A DNA stretch of 23,419 nt from SW-9-67-25 sp964471665 (lineage in GTDB: Archaea > Halobacteriota > Halobacteria > Halobacteriales > Haloarculaceae), in assembly GCA_964471665.1 (NCBI GenBank), contig CAYYHG010000025.1, positions 1-23,419 on the forward strand, written 5' to 3'. A program made the position numbers and the translations under genes. Positions 6,796-13,708 of this stretch are shown one piece after another. The first letter of the stretch is position 1; the number at the start of each line of letters is the position of its first letter. The notes beneath the pieces are model-generated. The model was not told where the DNA came from and did not search any database. It saw only the letters and a program-made list of their open reading frames with translations.

Positions 6796-7539
6796 CTAGT
6801 TGCTCTGGATGCGCGGGGCCAGCATGTACGTGACCTGGCCCTGCCCATCGGCGATGTCGAAGTGGAGTTTGATGGGGAACTCCTCGCCCAGTTCCATCGT
6901 GACCTCGGCGTCGGCCGGGATGGCCCTGTTCATGTCCTTGAGATAGTCGAGGGAGAACAGCGACGTCGCGGGGCCGACCACGAGATCGATCAGATCGCCC
7001 GCGTCGAGTTCGAGGTGGACGTCGTCGGTGTCGCCCTCCGCCGTGACGTAGAAGGCCTCGGCGTCCTCGTCGACGCCCAGTTCGATGTGATCGCTGACCA
7101 TATCGGCGGCGGTCACGGCACGGTCGATGTCGCGCCCCTCGATGACGACCGACGCCGGCAGGTCGAGGTCGGGCAGGTCGGGTTCCTCCCGGATGGACTC
7201 GGGGTCGATGAGCGCGAGCGTGTACTCGAGACCGTCGATCGAGATGTGGAGTTTGCGCGTCCCCTCGTCGAGTTCGAGGTGGACCAGCTGGTCGGAGTCG
7301 GCCATGGCCGCGATGTCCTGGAGACGGACGAGATTGACGCCGACGAGCCCCCCGTCGGCCTCGTAGGACTCGAAGGCTTCGACGTCCAGGGAGAGGTCGA
7401 CCATCCCGACGTTGGCGGGATCGACGGCCCTGATCTCCAGGCCGTCGTCCTCCAGGTGTATCTTGCACTCGTCGACGAGGACGCCCACCGAATCGAGCGT
7501 GGCCTGGAGCGTGTCCGCGCTCACGATTGCGTTGAACAT
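6796..7539 (-). CDS. pcn: DNA polymerase sliding clamp PCNA
   Basis: The protein has 247 residues, the usual PCNA length. It forms a homotrimeric ring that tethers polymerases, ligase, Fen1 and other partners to DNA. The N-terminal MFNAIVSADTLQATLDSVGVLVDE and GLEIRAVDPANVGMVDLSL match domain 1. The interdomain connector region around residues 115-130 (DPESIREEPDLPDLDLPASVVI) is typical of archaeal clamps. The second domain contains FSLDYLKDMNRAIP and ends with VTYMLAPRIQSN. Like other haloarchaeal clamps it is strongly acidic. It is 71 bases downstream of drg and upstream of the membrane protein and priL. Its stop codon (6796-6798) abuts the palindromic repeat, which may influence 3'-end formation. 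Confidence 0.97.
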   Translation of the reverse strand: MFNAIVSADTLQATLDSVGVLVDECKIHLEDDGLEIRAVDPANVGMVDLSLDVEAFESYEADGGLVGVNLVRLQDIAAMADSDQLVHLELDEGTRKLHISIDGLEYTLALIDPESIREEPDLPDLDLPASVVIEGRDIDRAVTAADMVSDHIELGVDEDAEAFYVTAEGDTDDVHLELDAGDLIDLVVGPATSLFSLDYLKDMNRAIPADAEVTMELGEEFPIKLHFDIADGQGQVTYMLAPRIQSN

Positions 7540-7610
7540 TCTTGCCGCGAGCTACGGTGTCATCCCCTAAAAAGGCACGTCATTGGTGCGCCAGCGACAG
7601 CTCCCGGCTG

Positions 7611-8723
7611 TCACTTCCGGGCGACGATCCGGAGGACGTCCTCGTCTCGCAGTCCGTGGTCGCGCCCGACCTGCTGGTCGTCGTGTTTGGCGCTCGGGCC
7701 GGTCACGCGCGCAAACCGGAACCGCTCGTCGAAACTCCCGCCGAGTTTCTCGCAGGCGTCGCCCACGGTGTCTCCCTTCCGGAGGATCAACGGCTCCTCC
7801 CGGTCGACGCCCCTGCCGGGTTTGTCCATGTAGATCCGGATGAGTTCGAGTTCGTTCCAGAGGCGTTCCCGGAGTGCGTCCAGTCCTTTCCGGTCTTCGG
7901 CGCTGACGAAGACCGCGTCGTCGGGATCGATCCCGTATTCCCGGAGGTTCGCCTCGACGGTCGTCATGTACTCGTGGTCGATGAGGTCGACCTTGTTGAC
8001 GACCACGAGCGAGGGCAGGTACACGCGGTTGTCCACGACGCCGTCGATCAGTCGGTCGATGTCGACCTGTTCGCCGACGGTCACGTCAGCGTTGACGTAG
8101 CCCTGCTCGCGCAACACCCCCTTGATCGTCTCCTCGTCGATATCGAGGTCGACACTCGCGTTGACACTGATCCCGTCTTTGTGTCTCTTCCGGACGGTCA
8201 CGCGCGGCGGGTCCGTGTCGAGGCGGATCCCGTTCGCGTAGAGCTCACTGGAGAGCCGTTCGTAGTGGTCGACCTCGAACACCGAGAGGAGAAAGACCAC
8301 CAGGTCGGCAGTCCGGACGACCGACAGGACCTCCTGGCCGCCGCCGCGGCCCTCGGCTGCGCCCTCGATGAGTCCGGGCACGTCGAGGAGCTGGATGTTC
8401 GCGCCGCGGTACTGGAGCATACCGGGGTTGACATCCAGCGTCGTGAAGTCGTACTCGCCGGTCTCGCTGTCGGCGTTGGTGAGCGCGTTCAACAGCGTCG
8501 ACTTCCCGACGCTCGGAAAGCCCACCAGCCCCACGGTCGCGTCGCCGTGTTTCTCGACCGCGTAGCCGGGTCCGCCGCCCGAGGAGGACTGCTTGTCTTC
8601 GAGTTCCTCTTTCATCTCGGCGAGTTTGGCCTTCAGCCGGCCGATGTGGGCCTCCGTGGCCTTGTTGTAGGGCGTCTCCGCGATCTCCGCTTCGATCTCC
8701 CGGATCTCCTCTTCGAGCCCCAT
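7611..8723 (-). CDS. drg: DRG-family GTP-binding protein (OBG/HflX class)
   Basis: The protein has 370 residues. An N-terminal coiled region (about 1-45, EEEIREIEAEIAETPYNKATEAHIGRLKAKLAEMK) is the DRG signature. The G1 loop is GFPSVGKS at 68-75, G2 lies around YDFTTLDVNPG at 91-101, G3 is DVPG at 114-117 and G4 is NKVD at 243-246. The end, about 290-370, is a TGS domain (GRGVDREEPLILRKGDTVGDACEKL...GPSAKHDDQQVGRDHGLRDEDVLRIV). Eukaryotic DRG proteins work with translating ribosomes; the archaeal role is presumed similar. It is the first gene of the reverse block that continues into pcn. Complete and normal in length. Confidence 0.95.
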   Translation of the reverse strand: MGLEEEIREIEAEIAETPYNKATEAHIGRLKAKLAEMKEELEDKQSSSGGGPGYAVEKHGDATVGLVGFPSVGKSTLLNALTNADSETGEYDFTTLDVNPGMLQYRGANIQLLDVPGLIEGAAEGRGGGQEVLSVVRTADLVVFLLSVFEVDHYERLSSELYANGIRLDTDPPRVTVRKRHKDGISVNASVDLDIDEETIKGVLREQGYVNADVTVGEQVDIDRLIDGVVDNRVYLPSLVVVNKVDLIDHEYMTTVEANLREYGIDPDDAVFVSAEDRKGLDALRERLWNELELIRIYMDKPGRGVDREEPLILRKGDTVGDACEKLGGSFDERFRFARVTGPSAKHDDQQVGRDHGLRDEDVLRIVARK

Positions 8724-9105
8724 TACCGGTGTGTCGGCCGTCCGGCCACATTAGGGCTTTCGTCGACGACTCCGACGACCGGCGCTCTGAGACGGGCTGC
8801 TACGGATTGCTGTATCTGGCTTTCCCGTCGAGAGACACACGACAGATACACCGTTCGTGTGCGTCTCCGGTCTGTCAGACTACTCGAGGAGTTTTCCCCC
8901 CGGGTGTCACTGGCTTCATGCCTGTTGATTAATCGGAAAAACATACTGTTTGATGTTTCCTGCCTCCATAGTCACGGTTGGGAGACAGTACCCGTACTCA
9001 AACCTGGCTATCCACCCTAAACTCTCTGTGCCTGTCTCCCTGCCTGTCATTCTTTGCACCACCAATTGCACCTCTGTGCCTGCTCGCCTCGCCAGGGTTG
9101 TTTGT

Positions 9106-9125
9106 TACTAGTTCGCGAACCAGTA
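9106..9125. promoter_or_regulatory. 20-base palindrome, possible operator
   Basis: TACTAGTTCGCGAACCAGTA pairs with itself at 9 of 10 positions, with no central loop, so it is a dyad suited to a dimeric DNA-binding protein rather than an RNA hairpin. It lies 103 bases before the TATA box of the M50-like gene. Confidence 0.4.
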
Positions 9126-9227
9126 GATCCTCGACACGAGATTGGTTATTCCTCATATACACTTTGCGCTGGTTCGAATAGCCACCACACCACCGCAGTA
9201 ATCGTACGCAATAATCGAGGCAGAGGA

Positions 9228-9235
9228 TTTAAATA
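9228..9235 (+). promoter_or_regulatory. TATA box of the M50-like gene
   Basis: TTTAAATA, preceded by GAGGA, is a strong TATA box. It is centred about 38 bases before the ATG at 9270, so the leader would be about 10-12 bases. Confidence 0.65.
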
Positions 9236-9269
9236 TGAGACTGTATCGTTCAGAGAGGTGTCGCAAGTA

Positions 9270-9710
9270 ATGGCGTTGGCCGGGGCCGGAATGGTTCTTC
9301 TCCTGACGGTTGGTGTGGGAATCGTGGCGCACGAACTGTCACACGCGGCAGTCCTGTACCTCTTCGGGATTCAGTGTGACATCGACATCGGACCGGAGCG
9401 AGCCGGATCCAGTCAGTTCGAATCGAGCGTCTTCGGGACCCGGGCGGCGGTCACGCCCCGAGAGATATCTCCCGAAACGTCTGCCTGGGCGATGCGACTA
9501 TCGTCCGTTGCACCCCTGGTTCTCGCGGTTCCGTTTGTGGCCGTCGTTACTGGCGTCGTGTCGGACCCCTTGCAGGCTGACAGCTTGCTTCTCACCGCCT
9601 GGACTGTCGGCTGGCTGGGCTGTGCAATCCCGAGTCCACAGGACTTCTCGGTGTTCTGGCACGCCGAACGGGCAGTTGCCGATCACACCGCTGGGCCCTC
9701 CGAGGGATAG
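9270..9710 (+). CDS. Minimal M50-like membrane metallopeptidase
   Basis: The protein has 146 residues. The zinc site HELSH (His21-His25) lies in the first hydrophobic segment (about 5-31, VGVGIVAHELSHAAVLYLFG), as in site-2-protease-like M50 and related DUF3267 proteins. A polar region, about 32-75, follows, then two more hydrophobic stretches at about 76-97 and 107-122. The third zinc ligand expected in an NPDG-type motif could be the Asp in SPQDFSVFWH near residue 128, but the match is weak. The chain is much shorter than the usual 200-400 residues. ATG 9270 fits the TATA box at 9228. No PDZ domain and no obvious substrate gene is adjacent. A conserved haloarchaeal metalloprotease-like family is likely; activity is unproven. 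Confidence 0.65.
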   Translation: MALAGAGMVLLLTVGVGIVAHELSHAAVLYLFGIQCDIDIGPERAGSSQFESSVFGTRAAVTPREISPETSAWAMRLSSVAPLVLAVPFVAVVTGVVSDPLQADSLLLTAWTVGWLGCAIPSPQDFSVFWHAERAVADHTAGPSEG

Positions 9711-9717
9711 CCGGGCC

Positions 9718-9798
9718 TATACCGGTCGACGTAAGCCCTGATACTTTCAGGCGGGAACGTTCGGCTGAGAAGTATCAAAAGTTACGTCGACCGGTATA
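9718..9798. repeat. Palindromic element, uninterrupted copy (81 bp)
   Basis: The perfect 17-base ends TATACCGGTCGACGTAA (9718-9734) and TTACGTCGACCGGTATA (9782-9798) enclose a second inverted pair, GATACTT (9740-9746) and AAGTATC (9770-9776). It is the empty counterpart of 6624-6783 in the opposite orientation. It begins 8 bases after the stop codon of the M50-like gene and lies in a convergent gap. It has no coding capacity. It may have been acquired as a small mobile element and may now act as a transcript end. Confidence 0.85.
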
Positions 9799-9890
9799 CC
9801 CCTCCAGGTGGCTGTCGCGTCTGCGAGCCGTTCTCGATCTGTCGGCCGGGGTCGGATTGCCCGTCGGCAACCGCCGTTCGGTAGACGCGG

Positions 9891-10109
9891 TTAGAGGACG
9901 AACGAGACGATAGCCAGAGCGACGAATATGATGACGAGCCATTTGGCGATCCCCATGCTGAGTCCGGCAACCCCGCGCGCACCGAGAATTCCCGCAACGA
10001 CCGCGAGTATCAGGAACAGGATCGCGAGTTCGATGAGCCCCCCTCCAAACTGCAGCGGGGCTAACTGTACTGAGGCCAACGCGTCCAGGGCTGTCTGGCC
10101 GAGTGCCAT
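9891..10109 (-). CDS. DUF1328-family small membrane protein
   Basis: This 72-residue protein consists almost entirely of two hydrophobic segments (about 25-42 and 53-72), joined by a short glycine-rich turn (GILGARGVAGLSMGIAK). The pattern ILFLILAVVAGILG...AKWLVIIFVALAIVSFVL is that of the DUF1328/YtjA family, whose role is unknown. The N-terminal 20 residues (MALGQTALDALASVQLAPLQ) are an extension relative to bacterial members. It reads in the same direction as the sdh genes, 84 bases after sdhB, in the place where sdhA would be expected. Confidence 0.8.
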   Translation of the reverse strand: MALGQTALDALASVQLAPLQFGGGLIELAILFLILAVVAGILGARGVAGLSMGIAKWLVIIFVALAIVSFVL

Positions 10110-10193
10110 GTAGTAACGTCACAGGCTCGGGACGGTAGTGACTCCTGCATGGTGCATCATACTACTCAATAGTAAGACTGTGGACTGTAAAAA

Positions 10194-11075
10194 TCACCAG
10201 AACTTGAGGTTGTTCTTGACGGACTCGCGTTTCAGTTCCTGGATGTGTTCGGTCAGGGGGATATCCTTGGGGCAGACCTCGGTACAGGAAAACTGGGTCT
10301 GACACCGCCAGACGCCGTGTTCCTGTTCGACGATCCGGAGACGCTCCTGCTTTCGGCTTTCGCCCTCGCGTTCGTCCATCGCGAAGCGGTAGGCCTTGTT
10401 GATGGCCGCCGGTCCAAGGTACTCGTTGTCCCCGGCTGCGATGTTACACGACGACATGCAGGCGCCACACCAGATACACCGCGTCGAGAGTTTGACCTTC
10501 TCGCGGTTCTCGGGCGACTGGCGCTGCTCCTCGAGGTCGCTGTCGGGTGTCTCGTCGGGGTCGAAGAAGGGTTCGACGGCGTGCATCTGCTCGTAGAAGT
10601 GCTCCATGTCGACGACGAGGTCCTTGACGACGTCCTGGTGGGGGAGCGGTTCGATCCGGACCGGGTTCTCGAGGTCGGCCAGCTGGGTCTTGCACCCCAG
10701 GCACTGCCGGCCGTTGACGAACAGCGCGTCCGAGCCACAGACCGCCTGCTGACAGGAGTGACGGAAGGTCAGCGACGAGTCGTAGTGGTCGCGGGCGTAG
10801 ATGAGCGCGTCGAGGACTGTCATCCCCTTGTAGAACGGGACGACGAAGTCGTCGAAGCGCGGCTCCTGTTTGCCCTCGACCTCGGGGTCGAACCGGAAGA
10901 CCTTGATGTGTACCGACTCGTCGGCCTCGTCGATGTCCTCCTCGACGCGCTGTTTCCGTTCCTCGGCACGGGCGCGCTTCTCCGCACGCCGTCGTTCTCC
11001 CGGCGAGGGACCCTCCTGTTCGGTCTCCGTTTCCGCCTCGGTCTCTGACTCTTTCTGTTCGAGTTGTGTGCTCAT
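10194..11075 (-). CDS. sdhB: Succinate dehydrogenase iron-sulfur subunit
   Basis: The protein has 293 residues and passes electrons from the flavoprotein (SdhA) to quinone in respiratory complex II. The [2Fe-2S] ferredoxin domain carries RHSCQQAVCGSDALFVNGRQCLGC. The C-terminal domain has CIWCGACMSSC and CQTQFSCTEVCPKDIP for the other two clusters. The first 55 residues are a charged extension of Glu, Arg and Lys (EKESETEAETETEQ..., RRRAEKRARAEERK) before the normal start VHIKVFRFDPE. The start codon overlaps the sdhD stop (ATGA), showing translational coupling. The ATG at 11075 fits that overlap; a much longer upstream reading is excluded by sdhD. No sdhA follows within the window. Confidence 0.95.
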   Translation of the reverse strand: MSTQLEQKESETEAETETEQEGPSPGERRRAEKRARAEERKQRVEEDIDEADESVHIKVFRFDPEVEGKQEPRFDDFVVPFYKGMTVLDALIYARDHYDSSLTFRHSCQQAVCGSDALFVNGRQCLGCKTQLADLENPVRIEPLPHQDVVKDLVVDMEHFYEQMHAVEPFFDPDETPDSDLEEQRQSPENREKVKLSTRCIWCGACMSSCNIAAGDNEYLGPAAINKAYRFAMDEREGESRKQERLRIVEQEHGVWRCQTQFSCTEVCPKDIPLTEHIQELKRESVKNNLKFW

Positions 11076-11437
11076 AGTAGGTTGGTCATGGCGAGTGCGA
11101 CGCGCGTTCCCTGCAACACCAGTGCGACGCTCGCGACCACCAGCACGGCACCGACCGCTCGCTTTCGTGACCCGGACAATCCCATGTTGACGAGGGCGTT
11201 GTAGACGCCGTTGACGCCGTGGAAGGTGGCCGTCACGAGGAACAGCCACATCGTCGCGAAGTAGCCAAACTGGCTCATCCGGGCCTGTGTGCCCATGAAA
11301 GTGATCTCGGCGGCGTGGTTGACGAAGTGGAGCAGGACGAAGTGGAAGGCCAGCACGCCGATCAGGAAGACTGCAGTCAGGCGCTGGACCAGCCAGAACC
11401 GGCCGCCCCGGTCGAACGAGGAGTAGTGTTCGGCCAT
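11072..11437 (-). CDS. sdhD: Succinate dehydrogenase membrane subunit D
   Basis: This 121-residue membrane anchor of complex II opens MAEHYSSFDRGGRFWLVQRLTAVFL. It has three helices at about 19-38, 55-78 and 94-114. The conserved histidines in FHFVLLHFVNH and FHGVNGVYNALVNMG fit heme or quinone binding. It overlaps sdhC by one base (TGATG) and sdhB by four. It is part of the sdhCDB operon. Confidence 0.9.
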   Translation of the reverse strand: MAEHYSSFDRGGRFWLVQRLTAVFLIGVLAFHFVLLHFVNHAAEITFMGTQARMSQFGYFATMWLFLVTATFHGVNGVYNALVNMGLSGSRKRAVGAVLVVASVALVLQGTRVALAMTNLL

Positions 11438-11826
11438 CAGATGGCACCCCCCAGGAACGTCGGGACGCTCGCGACGACGATTGCGCCAGTCAGTACCAGC
11501 GACGCGTAGAAACTCGCGTCCTGTCGCTCGAGGCCCACACCGAGGTCCACGAACAGCAGTCGGACGCCGTTGAGGATGTGAAACACAGCGACTGCGAGCA
11601 GCCCGACTTCGAGAAACCGGACGATGAGCAACGCTTCGAGTCCCTGTAGCGTGGAGGTGTACAGGTCCGCGCCGCCGGTGGCGGTACTGAGGACGGCGAT
11701 GTGGGTAAACAGGTAGCCCACGAGCACCCAGCCGGTGAACTTGTGGAAGATCCAGGCCCACATGCCCGCCGAGAACTCCTGCCACCGGCCGAAGTCCTCG
11801 ACCGTGCCTCTGTCGTATCCACTCAT
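11437..11826 (-). CDS. sdhC: Succinate dehydrogenase cytochrome b556 subunit C
   Basis: This 129-residue membrane subunit of complex II opens MSGYDRGTVEDFGRWQEFSAGMWAWIFHKFTGWVLVGYLFTHIAVL. Helices lie at about 22-46, 64-88 and 105-127. The SdhC signature is visible: HKFTGW, GYLFTHI and VFHILNGVRLL, whose histidines can bind heme b. It is the first gene of the reverse sdhC-sdhD-sdhB cluster. A Shine-Dalgarno sequence, AAGGAG, precedes it by 7 bases, unusual in this mostly leaderless neighbourhood. Confidence 0.93.
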   Translation of the reverse strand: MSGYDRGTVEDFGRWQEFSAGMWAWIFHKFTGWVLVGYLFTHIAVLSTATGGADLYTSTLQGLEALLIVRFLEVGLLAVAVFHILNGVRLLFVDLGVGLERQDASFYASLVLTGAIVVASVPTFLGGAI

Positions 11827-11833
11827 ACAGTTG

Positions 11834-11839
11834 CTCCTT
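11834..11839 (-). promoter_or_regulatory. Ribosome binding site of sdhC
   Basis: On the reverse strand AAGGAG lies 7 bases before the sdhC ATG. It supports that start and implies a 5' leader, in contrast to the leaderless genes nearby. Confidence 0.6.
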
Positions 11840-11901
11840 GGAGTGCGGACAGATAGTAGTTACTACCCCGTGTCGGCGGCATACCCACCGCTGCTGTCGG
11901 T

Positions 11902-12354
11902 TTACTCCCGCGGGAACAGCACCATCGCCTCCATCGTCAGCACCACGTCGTCGTCGCCGTTCACCGTCGACACGTCGATGTAGACCACGCCCCGGCCGTC
12001 GTCCCACGGTTCCTTCCCGCGGTGTTCGGTCCGGACCGAGAGGCTGTCACCCGGATAGACGGGGCGACGAAAACGGAGCGACTCGACGCCGGGCGACCCC
12101 ATCGCGCCCGAGTCGTTCAGGTAGTTCTCGACGAGCAGGCGCATCGTCATCGCGCAGGTGTGCCAGCCGCTGGCGACCAGCCCCCCAAACATCGACTCCC
12201 GGGCGGCCTCGGGGTCGACGTGGAACGGCTGCGGGTCGTACTGTTCGGCGAAGGAGACGACCTCCTCGCGCGTGACCTCGTAGGTTCCAAAGTCCCGGAC
12301 GGTCCCGATTTCGACGGCCCCGTATGTCGGGTCCGTGCCGTTCGCCTCGTCCAT
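11902..12354 (-). CDS. MaoC-like hydratase/dehydratase
   Basis: The protein has 150 residues and a single hot-dog domain. The hydratase motif FAEQYDPQPFHVDPEAARESMFGG supplies the catalytic Asp (about 40) and His (about 45), followed by the helix LVASGWHTCAMTMRLLV. The second half includes RFRRPVYPGDSLSVRTE, typical of (R)-specific enoyl-CoA hydratase relatives. The substrate is likely a CoA thioester (fatty-acid, polyhydroxyalkanoate or methylaspartate-cycle type), but this cannot be decided here. It sits divergently to citrate synthase, with 100 bases between them, and 75 bases before sdhC in the same direction as the sdh genes. Confidence 0.88.
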   Translation of the reverse strand: MDEANGTDPTYGAVEIGTVRDFGTYEVTREEVVSFAEQYDPQPFHVDPEAARESMFGGLVASGWHTCAMTMRLLVENYLNDSGAMGSPGVESLRFRRPVYPGDSLSVRTEHRGKEPWDDGRGVVYIDVSTVNGDDDVVLTMEAMVLFPRE

Positions 12355-12426
12355 GTTCCGGCCAGCGCGGCCGAGCGCAAGTACGCACCGGTTCCGGCGT
12401 CCGGGTTACAGGAGGGTCAGTCCGGG

Positions 12427-12433
12427 TTATATG
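12427..12433 (+). promoter_or_regulatory. TATA box of citrate synthase
   Basis: TTATATG, preceded by CCGGG, is centred 25 bases before the ATG at 12455. That spacing puts transcription start at or next to the start codon, giving a leaderless mRNA. Confidence 0.65.
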
Positions 12434-12454
12434 TCGCCGACCCGTAGCAAGACT

Positions 12455-13606
12455 ATGACAGAAGACGTCAGACACGGCCTCGAGGGTGTCCTCGTGGCCG
12501 AATCGGAGCTGTCGGACATCGACGGCAAGAACGGCGAGTTGGTCTACCGGGGCTATCCCATCCGGCAACTGGCACGCGAGTGTACCTTCGAGGAGACGCT
12601 GTACTTGCTGTGGTACGGGCGGCTTCCCGACCGGACAGAACTCGACGAGTTCGTCCAGACGATGTGCCGGGAGCGGGAGATCGACGACGCAGTCGTCCGC
12701 ACACTCCGGGACATGGCTGTCGACGACGAGGATCCGATGGCAGCCCTCCGGACGGGCGTCTCGATGCTCTCGATGACGGACCCGGAACCGGACGTGACGC
12801 CCGAAGACACCCGGGGATTGCTCCGGAAGGGGCGCCGGCTCACCGCACGGTTGCCGACGGTGCTCGCGACCTACGACCGGCTGCGGCGCGGCGAGGAACC
12901 GGTCGACCCACACGACTCGCTACCACACGCCGAGAACTTCCTGTACATGCTGACCGGCGAGGAGCCCGACGAGGTCTCCGCCGAGACGTTCGACATCGCG
13001 CTGACGCTGCACGCCGACCACGGGCTCAACGCCTCGACGTTCACGGCGATGACGGTCGCGAGCACCTTCGCCGACATCTACAACGCCGTCACGGCCGGGA
13101 TCGGCGCGCTGTCGGGGCCGCTCCACGGCGGGGCAAACCAGGACGTGATGCACACGCTCGTGGAACTCGACGAGAGCGGCGACGATCCGGTCGAGTGGAC
13201 CCGCAGAGAGATCGACGCGGGGCGACGCGTCCCCGGCTGGGGACACCGGGTCTACGAGGTCAAAGACCCCCGCGCGACAATCCTCCAGGAGCGCAGCCAC
13301 GCCCTCGCCCAGTCGACCGGCGAGACCAAGTGGTGTGAGTACACCGAGGCCATCGAGGACTTTCTGACCGAGGAGAAGGGCCTCGTCGAGAAGGGCATCG
13401 CTCCGAACGTCGACTTCTACTCCGGGAGCGTCTACTACCAGCTCGGCGTCCCGGTCGACGTCTATACGCCCATCTTCGCGATGAGCCGGGTCGGCGGCTG
13501 GGTCGCACACGTCTGTGAGTACGTCTCCGACAACCGTCTCATCCGTCCCCGCGGACGCTACGTGGGTCCTGCACGGCGCGACGTCCTCCCGATCGACGAC
13601 CGGTAG
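12455..13606 (+). CDS. citZ: Citrate synthase
   Basis: The protein has 383 residues, the short type found in archaea and many Gram-positives. It condenses oxaloacetate and acetyl-CoA to citrate, entering the TCA cycle. Catalytic residues are in place: His224 in GPLHGGANQD, His264 in PGWGHRVYEVKDPRA and Asp320 in PNVDFYSG; His189 in HADHGLNAST also matches the family. The N-terminal GLEGVLVAESELSDIDGKNGELVYRGY is typical. Methylcitrate synthase activity cannot be excluded by sequence reading. The frame continues upstream to 12335, but the TATA spacing selects ATG 12455. Neighbouring sdh and MaoC genes give a central-carbon context. Confidence 0.93.
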   Translation: MTEDVRHGLEGVLVAESELSDIDGKNGELVYRGYPIRQLARECTFEETLYLLWYGRLPDRTELDEFVQTMCREREIDDAVVRTLRDMAVDDEDPMAALRTGVSMLSMTDPEPDVTPEDTRGLLRKGRRLTARLPTVLATYDRLRRGEEPVDPHDSLPHAENFLYMLTGEEPDEVSAETFDIALTLHADHGLNASTFTAMTVASTFADIYNAVTAGIGALSGPLHGGANQDVMHTLVELDESGDDPVEWTRREIDAGRRVPGWGHRVYEVKDPRATILQERSHALAQSTGETKWCEYTEAIEDFLTEEKGLVEKGIAPNVDFYSGSVYYQLGVPVDVYTPIFAMSRVGGWVAHVCEYVSDNRLIRPRGRYVGPARRDVLPIDDR

Positions 13607-13648
13607 GCCGGGGGAACCGAACGGCAGTGTGGCCACACACCAGACGGA

Positions 13649-13669
13649 CGTTCCCAGCGGCTGGGAACG
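13649..13669. promoter_or_regulatory. Perfect 9-base hairpin between citZ and ctaA-ctaB
   Basis: CGTTCCCAG (13649-13657) and CTGGGAACG (13661-13669) pair perfectly around a CGG loop. It starts 43 bases after the citZ stop and ends about 10 bases before the TATA-like TTCTAAGTAT (13679-13688) of the next gene. It may be a transcript end or an operator; there is no T tract after it. Confidence 0.45.
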
Positions 13670-13708
13670 AAACGCGGCTTCTAAGTATGCGGCCTCGAAG
13701 TCTCGGGT

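Larger units (their letters stand above)
8724..9269. other. Gap of 546 bases without a recognised gene
   Basis: Short frames on both strands here are unlike haloarchaeal proteins. The right half is AT-richer and pyrimidine-rich, with a direct repeat CTCTGTGCCTG (about 9024 and 9072), a near-perfect palindrome at 9106-9125 and a TATA box at 9228-9235. The left end must contain the promoter of drg, reading leftward. Confidence 0.5.

Noticed and set aside
7542..9020. A 492-residue forward frame opposite drg
   Set aside because: It is antisense to a clear DRG GTPase, and its composition reflects the reverse complement of that gene.
9022..9085. Direct repeat CTCTGTGCCTG as a regulatory array
   Set aside because: Only two copies lie in a pyrimidine-rich stretch where such matches arise easily.
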